From: Pseudomonadota bacterium
GTDB taxonomy: Bacteria > Vulcanimicrobiota > Vulcanimicrobiia > Eremiobacterales > Eremiobacteraceae
Assembly: GCA_021325335.1 (NCBI GenBank)
Contig: JAJPHJ010000010.1
Coordinates: 1 to 59,915 of the forward strand
Direction of reading: 5' to 3'
Length of the DNA stretch: 59,915 nt
The position numbers and the translations under genes were made by a program. Under the pieces are notes generated by a model. The model did not search any database. It worked only from the letters and a program-made list of their open reading frames with translations, and was not told where the DNA came from. Positions 10,022 to 18,280 of the stretch are shown piece after piece (positions within the stretch are counted from its first letter, which is position 1; the number at the start of each line of letters is the position of its first letter).

Positions 10022-10363
10022 ATGAGAAATTTCAGCCTCATCGGTCTTCTCATCGTCGTCGCCATCATCGGTTATTGGGCGAAGTCAATGTTCGCGCCGT
10101 CGGTCTCCCACGATCCCAACGACAAAGCGACCGTCGAGTATTGGGTGACGCACGATAGCGATCGTCAGACGATGCTCAGCTATTGCAACGCGCATCCGGA
10201 TCAGCAGAACACGCAAGATTGCAAGCTGGCAATCGCTGCGCAGACGCAGTTGGACTCCCAGCCGCGTGCGGGCCAAAACGCTGGTAACAGCGGCGTCGAT
10301 CAGACCACGAGCCAAGCGCAGGACGAACTCGAAGCGCAAAAAGACGCAAACACGCTGCCTTAA
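10022..10363 (+). CDS. Small membrane-anchored protein, weakly EexN-like
   Basis: N-terminal TM; VEYWVTHDSDRQTMLSYCNAHPDQQNTQDCKLAIAAQTQ. Confidence 0.4.
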   Translation: MRNFSLIGLLIVVAIIGYWAKSMFAPSVSHDPNDKATVEYWVTHDSDRQTMLSYCNAHPDQQNTQDCKLAIAAQTQLDSQPRAGQNAGNSGVDQTTSQAQDELEAQKDANTLP

Positions 10364-10383
10364 GCAAGGCGCATCGCGAGATA

Positions 10384-13300
10384 TTACGCGGAGGCGGTTT
10401 CGCTGCCGAACCCTGGCAGCCAGCGGGCGATGAGCGCGCGGAGCGCCTCGAGCTGGACTGGTTTTGCGAGATAGTCGTCCATGCCGGCCGCGACGCACTG
10501 CTCGCGATCGCCTTCAAGCGCATTGGCCGTGATCGCGACGATCGTCGTATGCCGGCGCGTTCCAGCCTCTGCGGCTCGGACGAGCCGCGTCGCCTCGAAT
10601 CCGTCCATGCCCGGCATCTGACAATCCATGAGGACGAGCGCGTATTCACGCTTCTTGATCGCGTCGACGGCCTCTTGACCGCTTCTGACCACTTCAGCCT
10701 CTAAGCCGAAGCGGCGCAGCTGCGCGACTGCAAGCTTTTGGTTGATGGCGTTATCTTCCGCGACGAGCACGAGGCCCTGACTGGTCGGCATGACGCGCGG
10801 CTCGAGCTGGTCAAGGATGGTCGCCGCGGCTGCCGGATCGGCGGTGCCGCCGTGGCCCTGCCGGATGGCTGACGAGACGCTCATGAAGAGCTGCGACTGT
10901 TTCACCGGCTTCGTGAGATAGGCGGCAAATCCGGCCCGGGATGCTTCGCTGCGCTGCAGATTCGCATCGAAAGCCGTCATCAGGATGAGCTTCGTGACCG
11001 AGAGCTGCGGATCCGAGCGCACGCTGCGAGCCACAGAAAGTCCGTTCACCTTGGGCATCCAAAAATCGACGATCGCAATGTCGTAGGGATCGCCATCCGC
11101 GGCCGCCTTTTGGAGCGCTTTCAAGCCTTCTTCGCCGCCCGCCACGTTATCGGCGCGCATGCCCCAAGCTGCGAGGTAGGCGTGGATGATCTCCCGCGAG
11201 ATCGGGTCGTCGTCCACGATGAGCGCGCGGTGTCCGCGAAGCTCGGTGCGCGGCGGCTCAGCCGAGGTCGTGGTGCTCTTCGCGAAGCGAGCCGTGAAGA
11301 AGAAGGTTGAGCCCCTGCCTTCCTCGCTTTCGAATCCGATTTCGCCTTGCATGAGCTGCACCAGCCGCTTGCAGATGGAAAGGCCGAGACCGGTGCCGCC
11401 CGCGTAACGCGTCGAGGAGCCGTCGGCTTGCACGAACGGTTGAAAGAGTCTGCCGCGCGCTTCTCGCGGCACGCCGATCCCGGTATCGGTCACCGCGAAC
11501 TTCAGGACCGCGGCGCCGCCCGGCTTCGACTCGTTCGTGACCCGCAGCGTAACCCGCCCTGCATCGGTGAACTTGATCGCATTGCCAACCAGATTGATGA
11601 GCACCTGGCGGATGCGCCCGGCGTCTCCCCGCAGCGAACGAGGCACGTCGGGAGCGACGAATGATTGGACTGCAAGCGATTTCTGACGAGCCTGCGATGC
11701 GAGCAGGTCAGCCACGCTCTCCGCGACCGCCGTCGGCGAGAACTCTGCGAGCTCCAGCTCCAGCTTTCCGGCTTCGAGCTTCGAGAAATCCAAAATCTCA
11801 TTGATGATGGCGAGCAACGCCGCGCCCGACTCGCGGATGGCGGTCGCATATTCGCCTTGTTCTCGCGAAAGCGGGGTGGAGAGCAACAGTTCGGTCATGC
11901 CGATGACGCCGTTCATCGGGGTGCGGATCTCGTGGCTCATGTTCGCAAGGAACTGAGACTTGAGCCGCGAGGCCTCGGTCGCTTTATCTTTCGCTTGTGC
12001 GAGGGCGATCTGCGCGGCTTTTTGCTCGGTCACATCGCGACCCATCGCATAGAAGAGGTCGCCCTCGCCGGCCGGCACCGCATCCCACAACATGTCTTTG
12101 TAGGAGCCGTCCGTGCAGCGGCAGCGCACTTCGAACGCGACCACTTGTCTGCCCGCGGCGAGTTTGCGCAACTGCTCCATGCAACGCGGCAGATCGTCGG
12201 GGTGAGCGAGCTCCAAAAAAGGAGTCGCAAGAAGCTCCCGTTCTGTAAGTCCCAGCGCGCTCGCATACGCGCTATTGACCCGTACGAGCTTCCCTCCGAA
12301 GTGGCCGATGCACATGGGGTCGATCGACAGGTCGAAATAGCGCTGGCGTTCGCGCTCGAACTGCTTGCGCTCGGTGATGTCGCGCACGATGGCGACGAGC
12401 ATGTGCTCGCCGCCGACGACGGCGCCCTGGGCGCTGACCTCGATGGGGAAAGAGCTCCCATCCTTGCGTCGGTTGCGCGCCTCATAGGTGGCGCCGCCCT
12501 GAGCGGCGGCGGCGAGAGAGGCGTCGAGGGACGCGAGATCGCTTGGATCGCGCAGATCTTTGACGCACATGGAGAGCAGCTCTGCGCGGGTGTAGCCATA
12601 CATCTGCTGCGCGGCGTCGTTCGCTTCGACGATTCGCGTGTCGGGGCGGCGCACGAAGAACATCGCCTCGCGGGAATGTTGCGCCAGCAATTGATACATC
12701 GCGAGGCTGGCCTGACGCTCCTTGAGCACCGCCGCCATGGCGTGGAAAGCTTCGTCGACGGCCGCAACCTCGTCGTGGCCGCCCAAGGAGGGACCGACCT
12801 CGCCGGACGCGGCAAAGCGCTCCGCCTCTTGCGCGAGCATCGACAGCCGGCGCCCCATCGTGCGGCTGAACAGCCCCATGAGTCCGAGGGTGAGAAGGCA
12901 GGCTGCGAACGCTCCGCCGACGAGCAAGATGTCGAATTCGTGCCACGCGCTCTGCAAAGCCGCCTCGCGCAAGGCGCTCTTCTGGCGCTCATCGGCGATG
13001 AACGGATCCACGTCCCTGACGAACTCGTCGTTGAGCCGAGCGCTCGCGCTCACCGCAGCTTGGAGGTGCGGGCGATTCCTCGTGTCTTCGCCTTGGATCG
13101 ATCGGACTTGCGAGAGCGAGCTCATGATCTGATCCGCCAAGCGCGCTAGCCGGGAGGCCGCCAGCAGCTGTTCCGAATTCTCGCTGACCAGCTGCTTGAG
13201 CCGGTCGGCCTCATCGGGAATATCGACGGCAGCGGCATCGTATGGCGCGGCGAGCGCCGAGTCGCCGGTCAGGGCGTAGCCGCGGATGCTCGATTCTGCG

Positions 13301-13482
13301 CGCGCAAGCTCTCGCGCGAGCGATTGCGCTTGGACGATGACGAGCTCGGAACGCTGGGCATAATACTCGGCTGAGGCGACGCGGTTGTGCATCTGGTCGG
13401 CCGTGAAGAGCAGCGCCAAGATGAAGGCGAGGGGTACGGCTGAGATGATGAGGAGGCGGTGGCTGAGCTTGGCGGGCATCAC
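10384..13482 (-). CDS. Hybrid sensor histidine kinase (CHASE3-like sensor, HAMP, two PAS, HisKA, HATPase, REC-REC)
   Basis: [20 protein letters not shown]-box, [16 protein letters not shown], two receiver domains ([13 protein letters not shown]..., [14 protein letters not shown]...[18 protein letters not shown]). Confidence 0.92.
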   Translation of the reverse strand: MMPAKLSHRLLIISAVPLAFILALLFTADQMHNRVASAEYYAQRSELVIVQAQSLARELARAESSIRGYALTGDSALAAPYDAAAVDIPDEADRLKQLVSENSEQLLAASRLARLADQIMSSLSQVRSIQGEDTRNRPHLQAAVSASARLNDEFVRDVDPFIADERQKSALREAALQSAWHEFDILLVGGAFAACLLTLGLMGLFSRTMGRRLSMLAQEAERFAASGEVGPSLGGHDEVAAVDEAFHAMAAVLKERQASLAMYQLLAQHSREAMFFVRRPDTRIVEANDAAQQMYGYTRAELLSMCVKDLRDPSDLASLDASLAAAAQGGATYEARNRRKDGSSFPIEVSAQGAVVGGEHMLVAIVRDITERKQFERERQRYFDLSIDPMCIGHFGGKLVRVNSAYASALGLTERELLATPFLELAHPDDLPRCMEQLRKLAAGRQVVAFEVRCRCTDGSYKDMLWDAVPAGEGDLFYAMGRDVTEQKAAQIALAQAKDKATEASRLKSQFLANMSHEIRTPMNGVIGMTELLLSTPLSREQGEYATAIRESGAALLAIINEILDFSKLEAGKLELELAEFSPTAVAESVADLLASQARQKSLAVQSFVAPDVPRSLRGDAGRIRQVLINLVGNAIKFTDAGRVTLRVTNESKPGGAAVLKFAVTDTGIGVPREARGRLFQPFVQADGSSTRYAGGTGLGLSICKRLVQLMQGEIGFESEEGRGSTFFFTARFAKSTTTSAEPPRTELRGHRALIVDDDPISREIIHAYLAAWGMRADNVAGGEEGLKALQKAAADGDPYDIAIVDFWMPKVNGLSVARSVRSDPQLSVTKLILMTAFDANLQRSEASRAGFAAYLTKPVKQSQLFMSVSSAIRQGHGGTADPAAAATILDQLEPRVMPTSQGLVLVAEDNAINQKLAVAQLRRFGLEAEVVRSGQEAVDAIKKREYALVLMDCQMPGMDGFEATRLVRAAEAGTRRHTTIVAITANALEGDREQCVAAGMDDYLAKPVQLEALRALIARWLPGFGSETASA

Positions 13483-14603
13483 ACGTCAGAGCCGCGCTCT
13501 TCCGGAAAGCGCTTCTTGATCTGCGCGATATCCGGGAGCACGGCGTTGAACGCGCTGACGAGCTCCGGATCGAATTGCCGGCCCGAGCCCGCGTTGATCT
13601 CTGCGACCGCATCGTTGAACGGCCATGAATCCTTGTAGGTGCGCGCCGACGTCAGCGCGTCGAAGACGTCGCTGATCGCGCAGACCCTGCCGACGATCGG
13701 GATCTGCTCGCCGCGCAGGCCGCGCGGATATCCGGATCCGTCCACGCGCTCGTGATGGGTCAACGCGATCTCGGCCGCCATCTGCATGGTGCTCGAGCGC
13801 CCCAGGCGCAGGATCTCGTAACCGATCGTGGTGTGGCGCTGCATGACCGTGAGTTCCGCCGGCGTGAGCTTGCCGGACTTGAGTAAGATCTCGTCGGGGA
13901 TGCCGATCTTTCCGATGTCGTGCAGCGGGGCCGTCGCAAGCAGGAGCTCCTGTTGCGGCTTGGGCAGACGGGCGGCTCGCGCAATGGCCTCGCAGTAGTG
14001 GGCCATGCGCTTGAGGTGCGACCCCGTTTCGGGATCGCGCCGTTCCGCGGCCATCGAAAGGGTGAGGATCGTCTCGCGCTCTCGTGCGACGAGCTCCGCG
14101 GTGGCGGCTTTGACTTGGTCGGCGAGCCACGACGCCGTCTCGCTGAGCTGGCGTTGGCTTTGCCGCAGCGCGAACATGTTCTTGAGGCGCGCGCAGAACT
14201 CGTCGGGATCGATGGGCTTGGCAAGGAAATCGTTCGCGCCGGCCTCGAGCGCTTTGCGACGCACTTCTTTGGCCTGATCCGCGGTCACCATGAGGATGGG
14301 AACGTGCTCTTTTTCTCCCATGGTGCGAACTTTTTGAATGAAGCCCACGCCGTCCGGGGCCGACATCTTATAGTCGACGACGATGAGGTCAACGTCGTGC
14401 TCGCCGACCCAGGCGAGAGCTCCCGCGGAGTTCGAAAAGCAGTGGACGTCCGTACCACCGATCGCCGTGACGAGTTTCTCATACATCTTCAGGTTGACGT
14501 TGCTGTCGTCCACGATCAGCACGGTCATGCGCGCGGCGACAGGCGAAGTAGACGCCACCTGCCGCTGCGGTGCCGAAGTCATAGGGGTGAGAGGCTGACG
14601 CAT
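13479..14603 (-). CDS. Response regulator with HD-GYP domain (putative c-di-GMP phosphodiesterase)
   Basis: REC: VLIVDDSNVNLKMYEKL; HD: LHDIGKIGIPDEILLKSGKLT; GYP: HHERVDGSGYPRGLRGEQIPIVGRVCAISDVFDALTS. 4-bp overlap with kinase gene. Confidence 0.93.
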   Translation of the reverse strand: MRQPLTPMTSAPQRQVASTSPVAARMTVLIVDDSNVNLKMYEKLVTAIGGTDVHCFSNSAGALAWVGEHDVDLIVVDYKMSAPDGVGFIQKVRTMGEKEHVPILMVTADQAKEVRRKALEAGANDFLAKPIDPDEFCARLKNMFALRQSQRQLSETASWLADQVKAATAELVARERETILTLSMAAERRDPETGSHLKRMAHYCEAIARAARLPKPQQELLLATAPLHDIGKIGIPDEILLKSGKLTPAELTVMQRHTTIGYEILRLGRSSTMQMAAEIALTHHERVDGSGYPRGLRGEQIPIVGRVCAISDVFDALTSARTYKDSWPFNDAVAEINAGSGRQFDPELVSAFNAVLPDIAQIKKRFPEERGSDV

Positions 14604-14681
14604 TGTGAAACCGTCCAGATTCAGAGTCTCTATGGAACAGTATCGGTTTGACCACAGGAGCGGCTAGTCTGCGCTGCCGAC

Positions 14682-15059
14682 ATGTATGAGCCCGGTCACA
14701 GATCCGGAGGGGCGTCGCGGGTGCTTGACGCTTCTCGCCTCGTCGAGGTCTTCGGCGACGACCGAAAAGCGATCCGCGAGATCCTGCAACTGGCAGTGGA
14801 CTCCATCGAGGACCTCCTGGGTCAGGTCGAGGCTGCGTTGGGGAGGGGCGACCGGTTCGGGGCGTGCGCCGCGGTACATGAGGTCAAAGGGGTCAGCGCA
14901 AATGTCGGAGCCGAGGCGTTGGCCAACAGCGCCGCCGCCTTGGAGCCGGCGCTTTCGAACGAGGCGGTGCCCCTCTCGGCAGAGCTCGTGGCGCCGCTGC
15001 GGCAGGCGTATGGGCTCTTCGCGACCGAGGCCCGAGCTCGCATCGATGGTCCAGCTTAA
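14682..15059 (+). CDS. HPt (histidine phosphotransfer) domain protein
   Basis: AVHEVKGVSANVGAEALANSAAALE matches the HPt active-site helix; divergent from REC-HD-GYP gene. Confidence 0.75.
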   Translation: MYEPGHRSGGASRVLDASRLVEVFGDDRKAIREILQLAVDSIEDLLGQVEAALGRGDRFGACAAVHEVKGVSANVGAEALANSAAALEPALSNEAVPLSAELVAPLRQAYGLFATEARARIDGPA

Positions 15060-15126
15060 AACGCGTGGGGACCGAGCGCTTCCCTCACGAAACGGCAAGC
15101 CGACCCTCTTCGAGAAAGGCGCAATC

Positions 15127-15534
15127 ATGAAACATCTCACGATCGCATCGGCTTTTGTCTTGGTGGCTGGGCTTTCGTTGCTCGCCATTGCGAGCGCGCG
15201 ACAGCTGAGCTTCCCCATGCATGCCGTCGGCAGCTCCGGAGAGAGCGGAACGGCGACGATCGCCAAGAACTCCGACGGCAAGCTCGTGGTCACGGTTACC
15301 TTGACGGGCGAGCCATCCGGGGCGAGCCAGCCCGCGCACATCCACCCCGGAACATGCGACAAACTCGATCCCGTGCCGAAGGCCGTGTTGAGCAACGTCG
15401 TCGACGGCAAGTCGGTCACAACCCTCCCGGCTCCAGCCACGCCGATGACCGGTGCCCGATCAATCGTCGTGCACAAGGGCTCGGGTGCCGACATGAGCAC
15501 CTATGTGGCCTGCGGCGAGATTCCATCCCCGTAG
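15127..15534 (+). CDS. Secreted small CHRD/SodC-like beta-sandwich protein
   Basis: Signal peptide; GTATIAKNSDGKLVVTVTLTGEPSGASQPAHIHPGTCDK pattern. Confidence 0.55.
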   Translation: MKHLTIASAFVLVAGLSLLAIASARQLSFPMHAVGSSGESGTATIAKNSDGKLVVTVTLTGEPSGASQPAHIHPGTCDKLDPVPKAVLSNVVDGKSVTTLPAPATPMTGARSIVVHKGSGADMSTYVACGEIPSP

Positions 15535-15552
15535 CGCAGCGACGTCATAGCC

Positions 15553-15582
15553 GCGGCGAGCCGTGGGCTCGCCGCTTTTTTT
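15553..15582 (+). terminator. Rho-independent terminator
   Basis: gcggcgagcc-gtg-ggctcgccgc followed by ttttttt. Confidence 0.85.
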
Positions 15583-15678
15583 GAAGGACGCGGGCGCGTC
15601 CGCACAAGAACATTCGGTCAGCGAACGGCGCGGTAGTTCCCGAGAACATACCACACCGCCGGTTTTTCGCATGGTGCT

Positions 15679-15698
15679 CGAAGCCGCACGCGGCTTCG
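15679..15698 (+). promoter_or_regulatory. Perfect 8-bp hairpin immediately upstream of the RBS of the aspartyl protease gene
   Basis: cgaagccg-cacg-cggcttcg followed by catgaggagcgcggaccATG. Confidence 0.4.
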
Positions 15699-15715
15699 CA
15701 TGAGGAGCGCGGACC

Positions 15716-17311
15716 ATGCGTCTTGCAACGTTCGTTTCGACCGTCGCTGCTATCGAAATGCTCTTGACCCTCGTCGTCATCCCGGCGCCCGGCACTGCCG
15801 CGGAGGCGCCGCCGGCAGGCATCGTGCCCACGAAGGCGACGCTGGACATGGTGCTCGCCGGTTACGACAGGGCGCGCGCGTCGAAGGGACCGGCGAGCCA
15901 AGTCGAGGACGGCCGCGTGCAAATGTATGGGATGAGCGGCACGTATCGCGACATCTACTCGAATGAGGACTACAAGGAAAGCACCAATCTCGGCGTGGTC
16001 TCGTTCGCCGACGGCTCGTCCGGCGGGCAGCATTGGTACGAGAACGAGAATGGCATCGTGATCCTCGAGCACGATACGCACGAGGAGAATGAAATCGCGC
16101 ACGCAGCGCTTGCGGACCACGCGAAGGACGCCAACCTCGGTTTGGCCCTTGCCGGCGAAAGCGAAAGCCCCGCAGCTTACGTGATCGAAATCCGTGCGCC
16201 GGGTGGCCGCCACGAGTGGCAGTACTATGACAAGCAGACCTTCCAACTCGTGCGCTCGGTCGAGATCTATCCTGCTCGCCGCGTCGTCACGACCTTTGAC
16301 GACTATCGCACGACGCAGGGCTTCAGCGAGCCGTGGCACGTCCATCGAACCGACGGTTTCGCGCAAGACGACGTCGACTACGTGACGACCGGCCTCAGGA
16401 TCAACGCCCCGGTGGCAAGCGGCGATCTCGACATCCCGCAATCCAATGCCAATTTCGTGCAATTCCCCGCCGGCACGGAGACGGTCGATTTGCCGGCGCA
16501 GATCCTCCACGGGCGCGTCATCGTGCACGTGATGATCAACGGCCGCGGGCTCGACTTCGAGCTCGATTCGGGATCCAGCTCCATCCTCATCGACGATCAG
16601 GTGGCCAAGCAATTGGGACTCAAACTGTTCGGGCAATCGATGGAGACGGCGGCCGGCAATTTCGAGGACAGCGAGGCAGTCGTGCCTGATCTGGGTGTCG
16701 GTGCGATCCACATGAAAAACGTGGTGGTCGACGTGGCGTCCTTCACCTCGCAGGAGAACAGCGCCATCAAAGTCGTGGGGCTGCTGGGATTCGATTTCAT
16801 CGCAAACGCGCTCGTGAAGATCGACTACAAGAGCGGCACCGTACAGGCCATGCTGCCATACCTGTTCGTCCCTCCCGCGGAGGCCATCGGAGTCGACGCG
16901 TTTTGGGACGACGGCGTCCCCAAGGTGACCGCCAAGGTCGGCGACGTTCCCGCAAGCTTCATCGTGGACACCGGCGCAGATGATGGCGTGATCTTCGGGT
17001 CCTTTGCCCGAGCACACCCGGACGTGGTGCGCGATCAAGGCGGCGGCCAAGCGCTCTTGAACGCAAATCCGTTCCAGCATGCGACGGGCGTGGGCGGTCA
17101 GATCTCATACGTGCCTACGCAAATCAAGAGGCTCAGCGTCGGAGACGCGACTTTCAGCGACTTCACCATGTACCGGGTTGACGATCCCGGCTTCGAGGGC
17201 GAGGACTACGCGGGTCTGCTCGGTCACACGTTCCTCGACAATTTCACGCTGTATCTGGATTATCGGGACAATCACATCTACCTGATGCCGAACTCGAACT
17301 CGCATGGATGA
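15716..17311 (+). CDS. Aspartyl (retropepsin-like) protease family protein with two DTG-type motifs
   Basis: Signal peptide; FELDSGSSSILID and FIVDTGADDGVIFG; LLGFDFIANALVKIDYKSG and LLGHTFLDNFTLYLDYRDN. Confidence 0.75.
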   Translation: MRLATFVSTVAAIEMLLTLVVIPAPGTAAEAPPAGIVPTKATLDMVLAGYDRARASKGPASQVEDGRVQMYGMSGTYRDIYSNEDYKESTNLGVVSFADGSSGGQHWYENENGIVILEHDTHEENEIAHAALADHAKDANLGLALAGESESPAAYVIEIRAPGGRHEWQYYDKQTFQLVRSVEIYPARRVVTTFDDYRTTQGFSEPWHVHRTDGFAQDDVDYVTTGLRINAPVASGDLDIPQSNANFVQFPAGTETVDLPAQILHGRVIVHVMINGRGLDFELDSGSSSILIDDQVAKQLGLKLFGQSMETAAGNFEDSEAVVPDLGVGAIHMKNVVVDVASFTSQENSAIKVVGLLGFDFIANALVKIDYKSGTVQAMLPYLFVPPAEAIGVDAFWDDGVPKVTAKVGDVPASFIVDTGADDGVIFGSFARAHPDVVRDQGGGQALLNANPFQHATGVGGQISYVPTQIKRLSVGDATFSDFTMYRVDDPGFEGEDYAGLLGHTFLDNFTLYLDYRDNHIYLMPNSNSHG

Positions 17312-17315
17312 AGTC

Positions 17316-17342
17316 ACCCTATAGGGTCAAAAGGAAACCCTA
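17316..17342. promoter_or_regulatory. Candidate operator: ACCCTATAGGGT palindrome plus third ACCCTA half-site
   Basis: ACCCTA 17316-17321, TAGGGT 17322-17327, ACCCTA 17337-17342; half-site repeat spacing 21 bp; upstream of HxlR gene. Confidence 0.45.
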
Positions 17343-17396
17343 GAGCCGAAAGGAACCTAGCTCGCCTTCAGGTGCTTCAGTCCGGGGGCGAATCAG

Positions 17397-17774
17397 ATGA
17401 CCTACACAACCAAGCTCGCGTGCCCGATTCAGCGCACGATCGCGATGATCGCCGACAAGTGGAAGGTGATCGTGATCGGCAATCTGGGTGAAGGCACAAT
17501 GCGCTTCCGCGAACTGCAGCGCGCCATGGTGGGCGTGACGCCGAAAGTGCTCACGCGCCAGCTGCGAGACCTCGAGCACGATGGGCTCGTAACCCGCAAA
17601 GCCTACGCCGAGATCCCGCCCCGCGTCGAATATTCACTCACGCCGCTCGGTCGCAGCTTGCTGCCGATCCTTCACCAGCTTCACAATTGGGCCGTCGCGA
17701 ACTCAGACACGTTGCTGTCGCGCCTAGAAGTCCAGGCACCGAGCAGCGACGTGCCGATGAAGAAGTCGGCCTAA
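17397..17774 (+). CDS. HxlR-family transcriptional regulator
   Basis: CPIQRTIAMIADKWKVIVIGNL...RFRELQRAMVGVTPKVLTRQLRDLEHDGLVTRKAYAEIPPRVEYSLTPLGRSL. Confidence 0.93.
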   Translation: MTYTTKLACPIQRTIAMIADKWKVIVIGNLGEGTMRFRELQRAMVGVTPKVLTRQLRDLEHDGLVTRKAYAEIPPRVEYSLTPLGRSLLPILHQLHNWAVANSDTLLSRLEVQAPSSDVPMKKSA

Positions 17775-17788
17775 AGCTTTCCCCGCGC

Positions 17789-18229
17789 GTGGCGGCCGAG
17801 GCTCGCTTCAAGTTCTCTCATCCGATCCACGTCATCTTCCGCGACCTCGACGGCATGCGTCACGTCAACCATGCCGTGTACCTATCGTATGCGGAGGCCG
17901 CGCGCAGCCTATACTGGATGCACGTGACCGGAATCCAAAGCCTTGAGGAATTCGATTTCGTCCTCGTCGAACTCACCGCTCGCTACCGCGCCTCAGCGCA
18001 GTTGCACGACAGACTGGTCGTGAGCTGCGGGGTGACGGAATTGCGGCGCTCCAGCTTTCTCATGGAATACGAGATGCGCGATGCCGCCACGGGGAAGCTT
18101 GTCTTCGAAATGACGTCTGTGCAGGTGATGTACGACTATGCGACCGGGCAGGTCTTGCCTATCTCAGACGAGCGCCGCCGTCAGGTAGAGGGCTTCGAAG
18201 GACGGTCGCTGTCCTCAAGTCGCGAATAA
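17789..18229 (+). CDS. Acyl-CoA thioesterase (4HBT/hotdog fold)
   Basis: HVIFRDLDGMRHVNHAVYLSYAEAARSLYW; GTG start just after HxlR stop. Confidence 0.85.
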   Translation: MAAEARFKFSHPIHVIFRDLDGMRHVNHAVYLSYAEAARSLYWMHVTGIQSLEEFDFVLVELTARYRASAQLHDRLVVSCGVTELRRSSFLMEYEMRDAATGKLVFEMTSVQVMYDYATGQVLPISDERRRQVEGFEGRSLSSSRE

Positions 18230-18280
18230 GTTCGCGACGGCTACATCGAAAGTCGCGAATAAGTTCGCGACGCCTACATC
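18219..18280 (-). repeat. GTAG-headed palindromic repeat, tandem pair (33-bp period)
   Basis: gtcgcgaa-taag-ttcgcgac at 18219-18238 and 18252-18271; minus-strand heads GATGTAG. Confidence 0.7.

Noticed and set aside
11665-13149. 494-aa plus-strand ORF
   Set aside because: Antisense shadow of the hybrid histidine kinase.
15545-17080. 511-aa minus-strand ORF
   Set aside because: Antisense shadow of the aspartyl protease gene; no recognisable domain.
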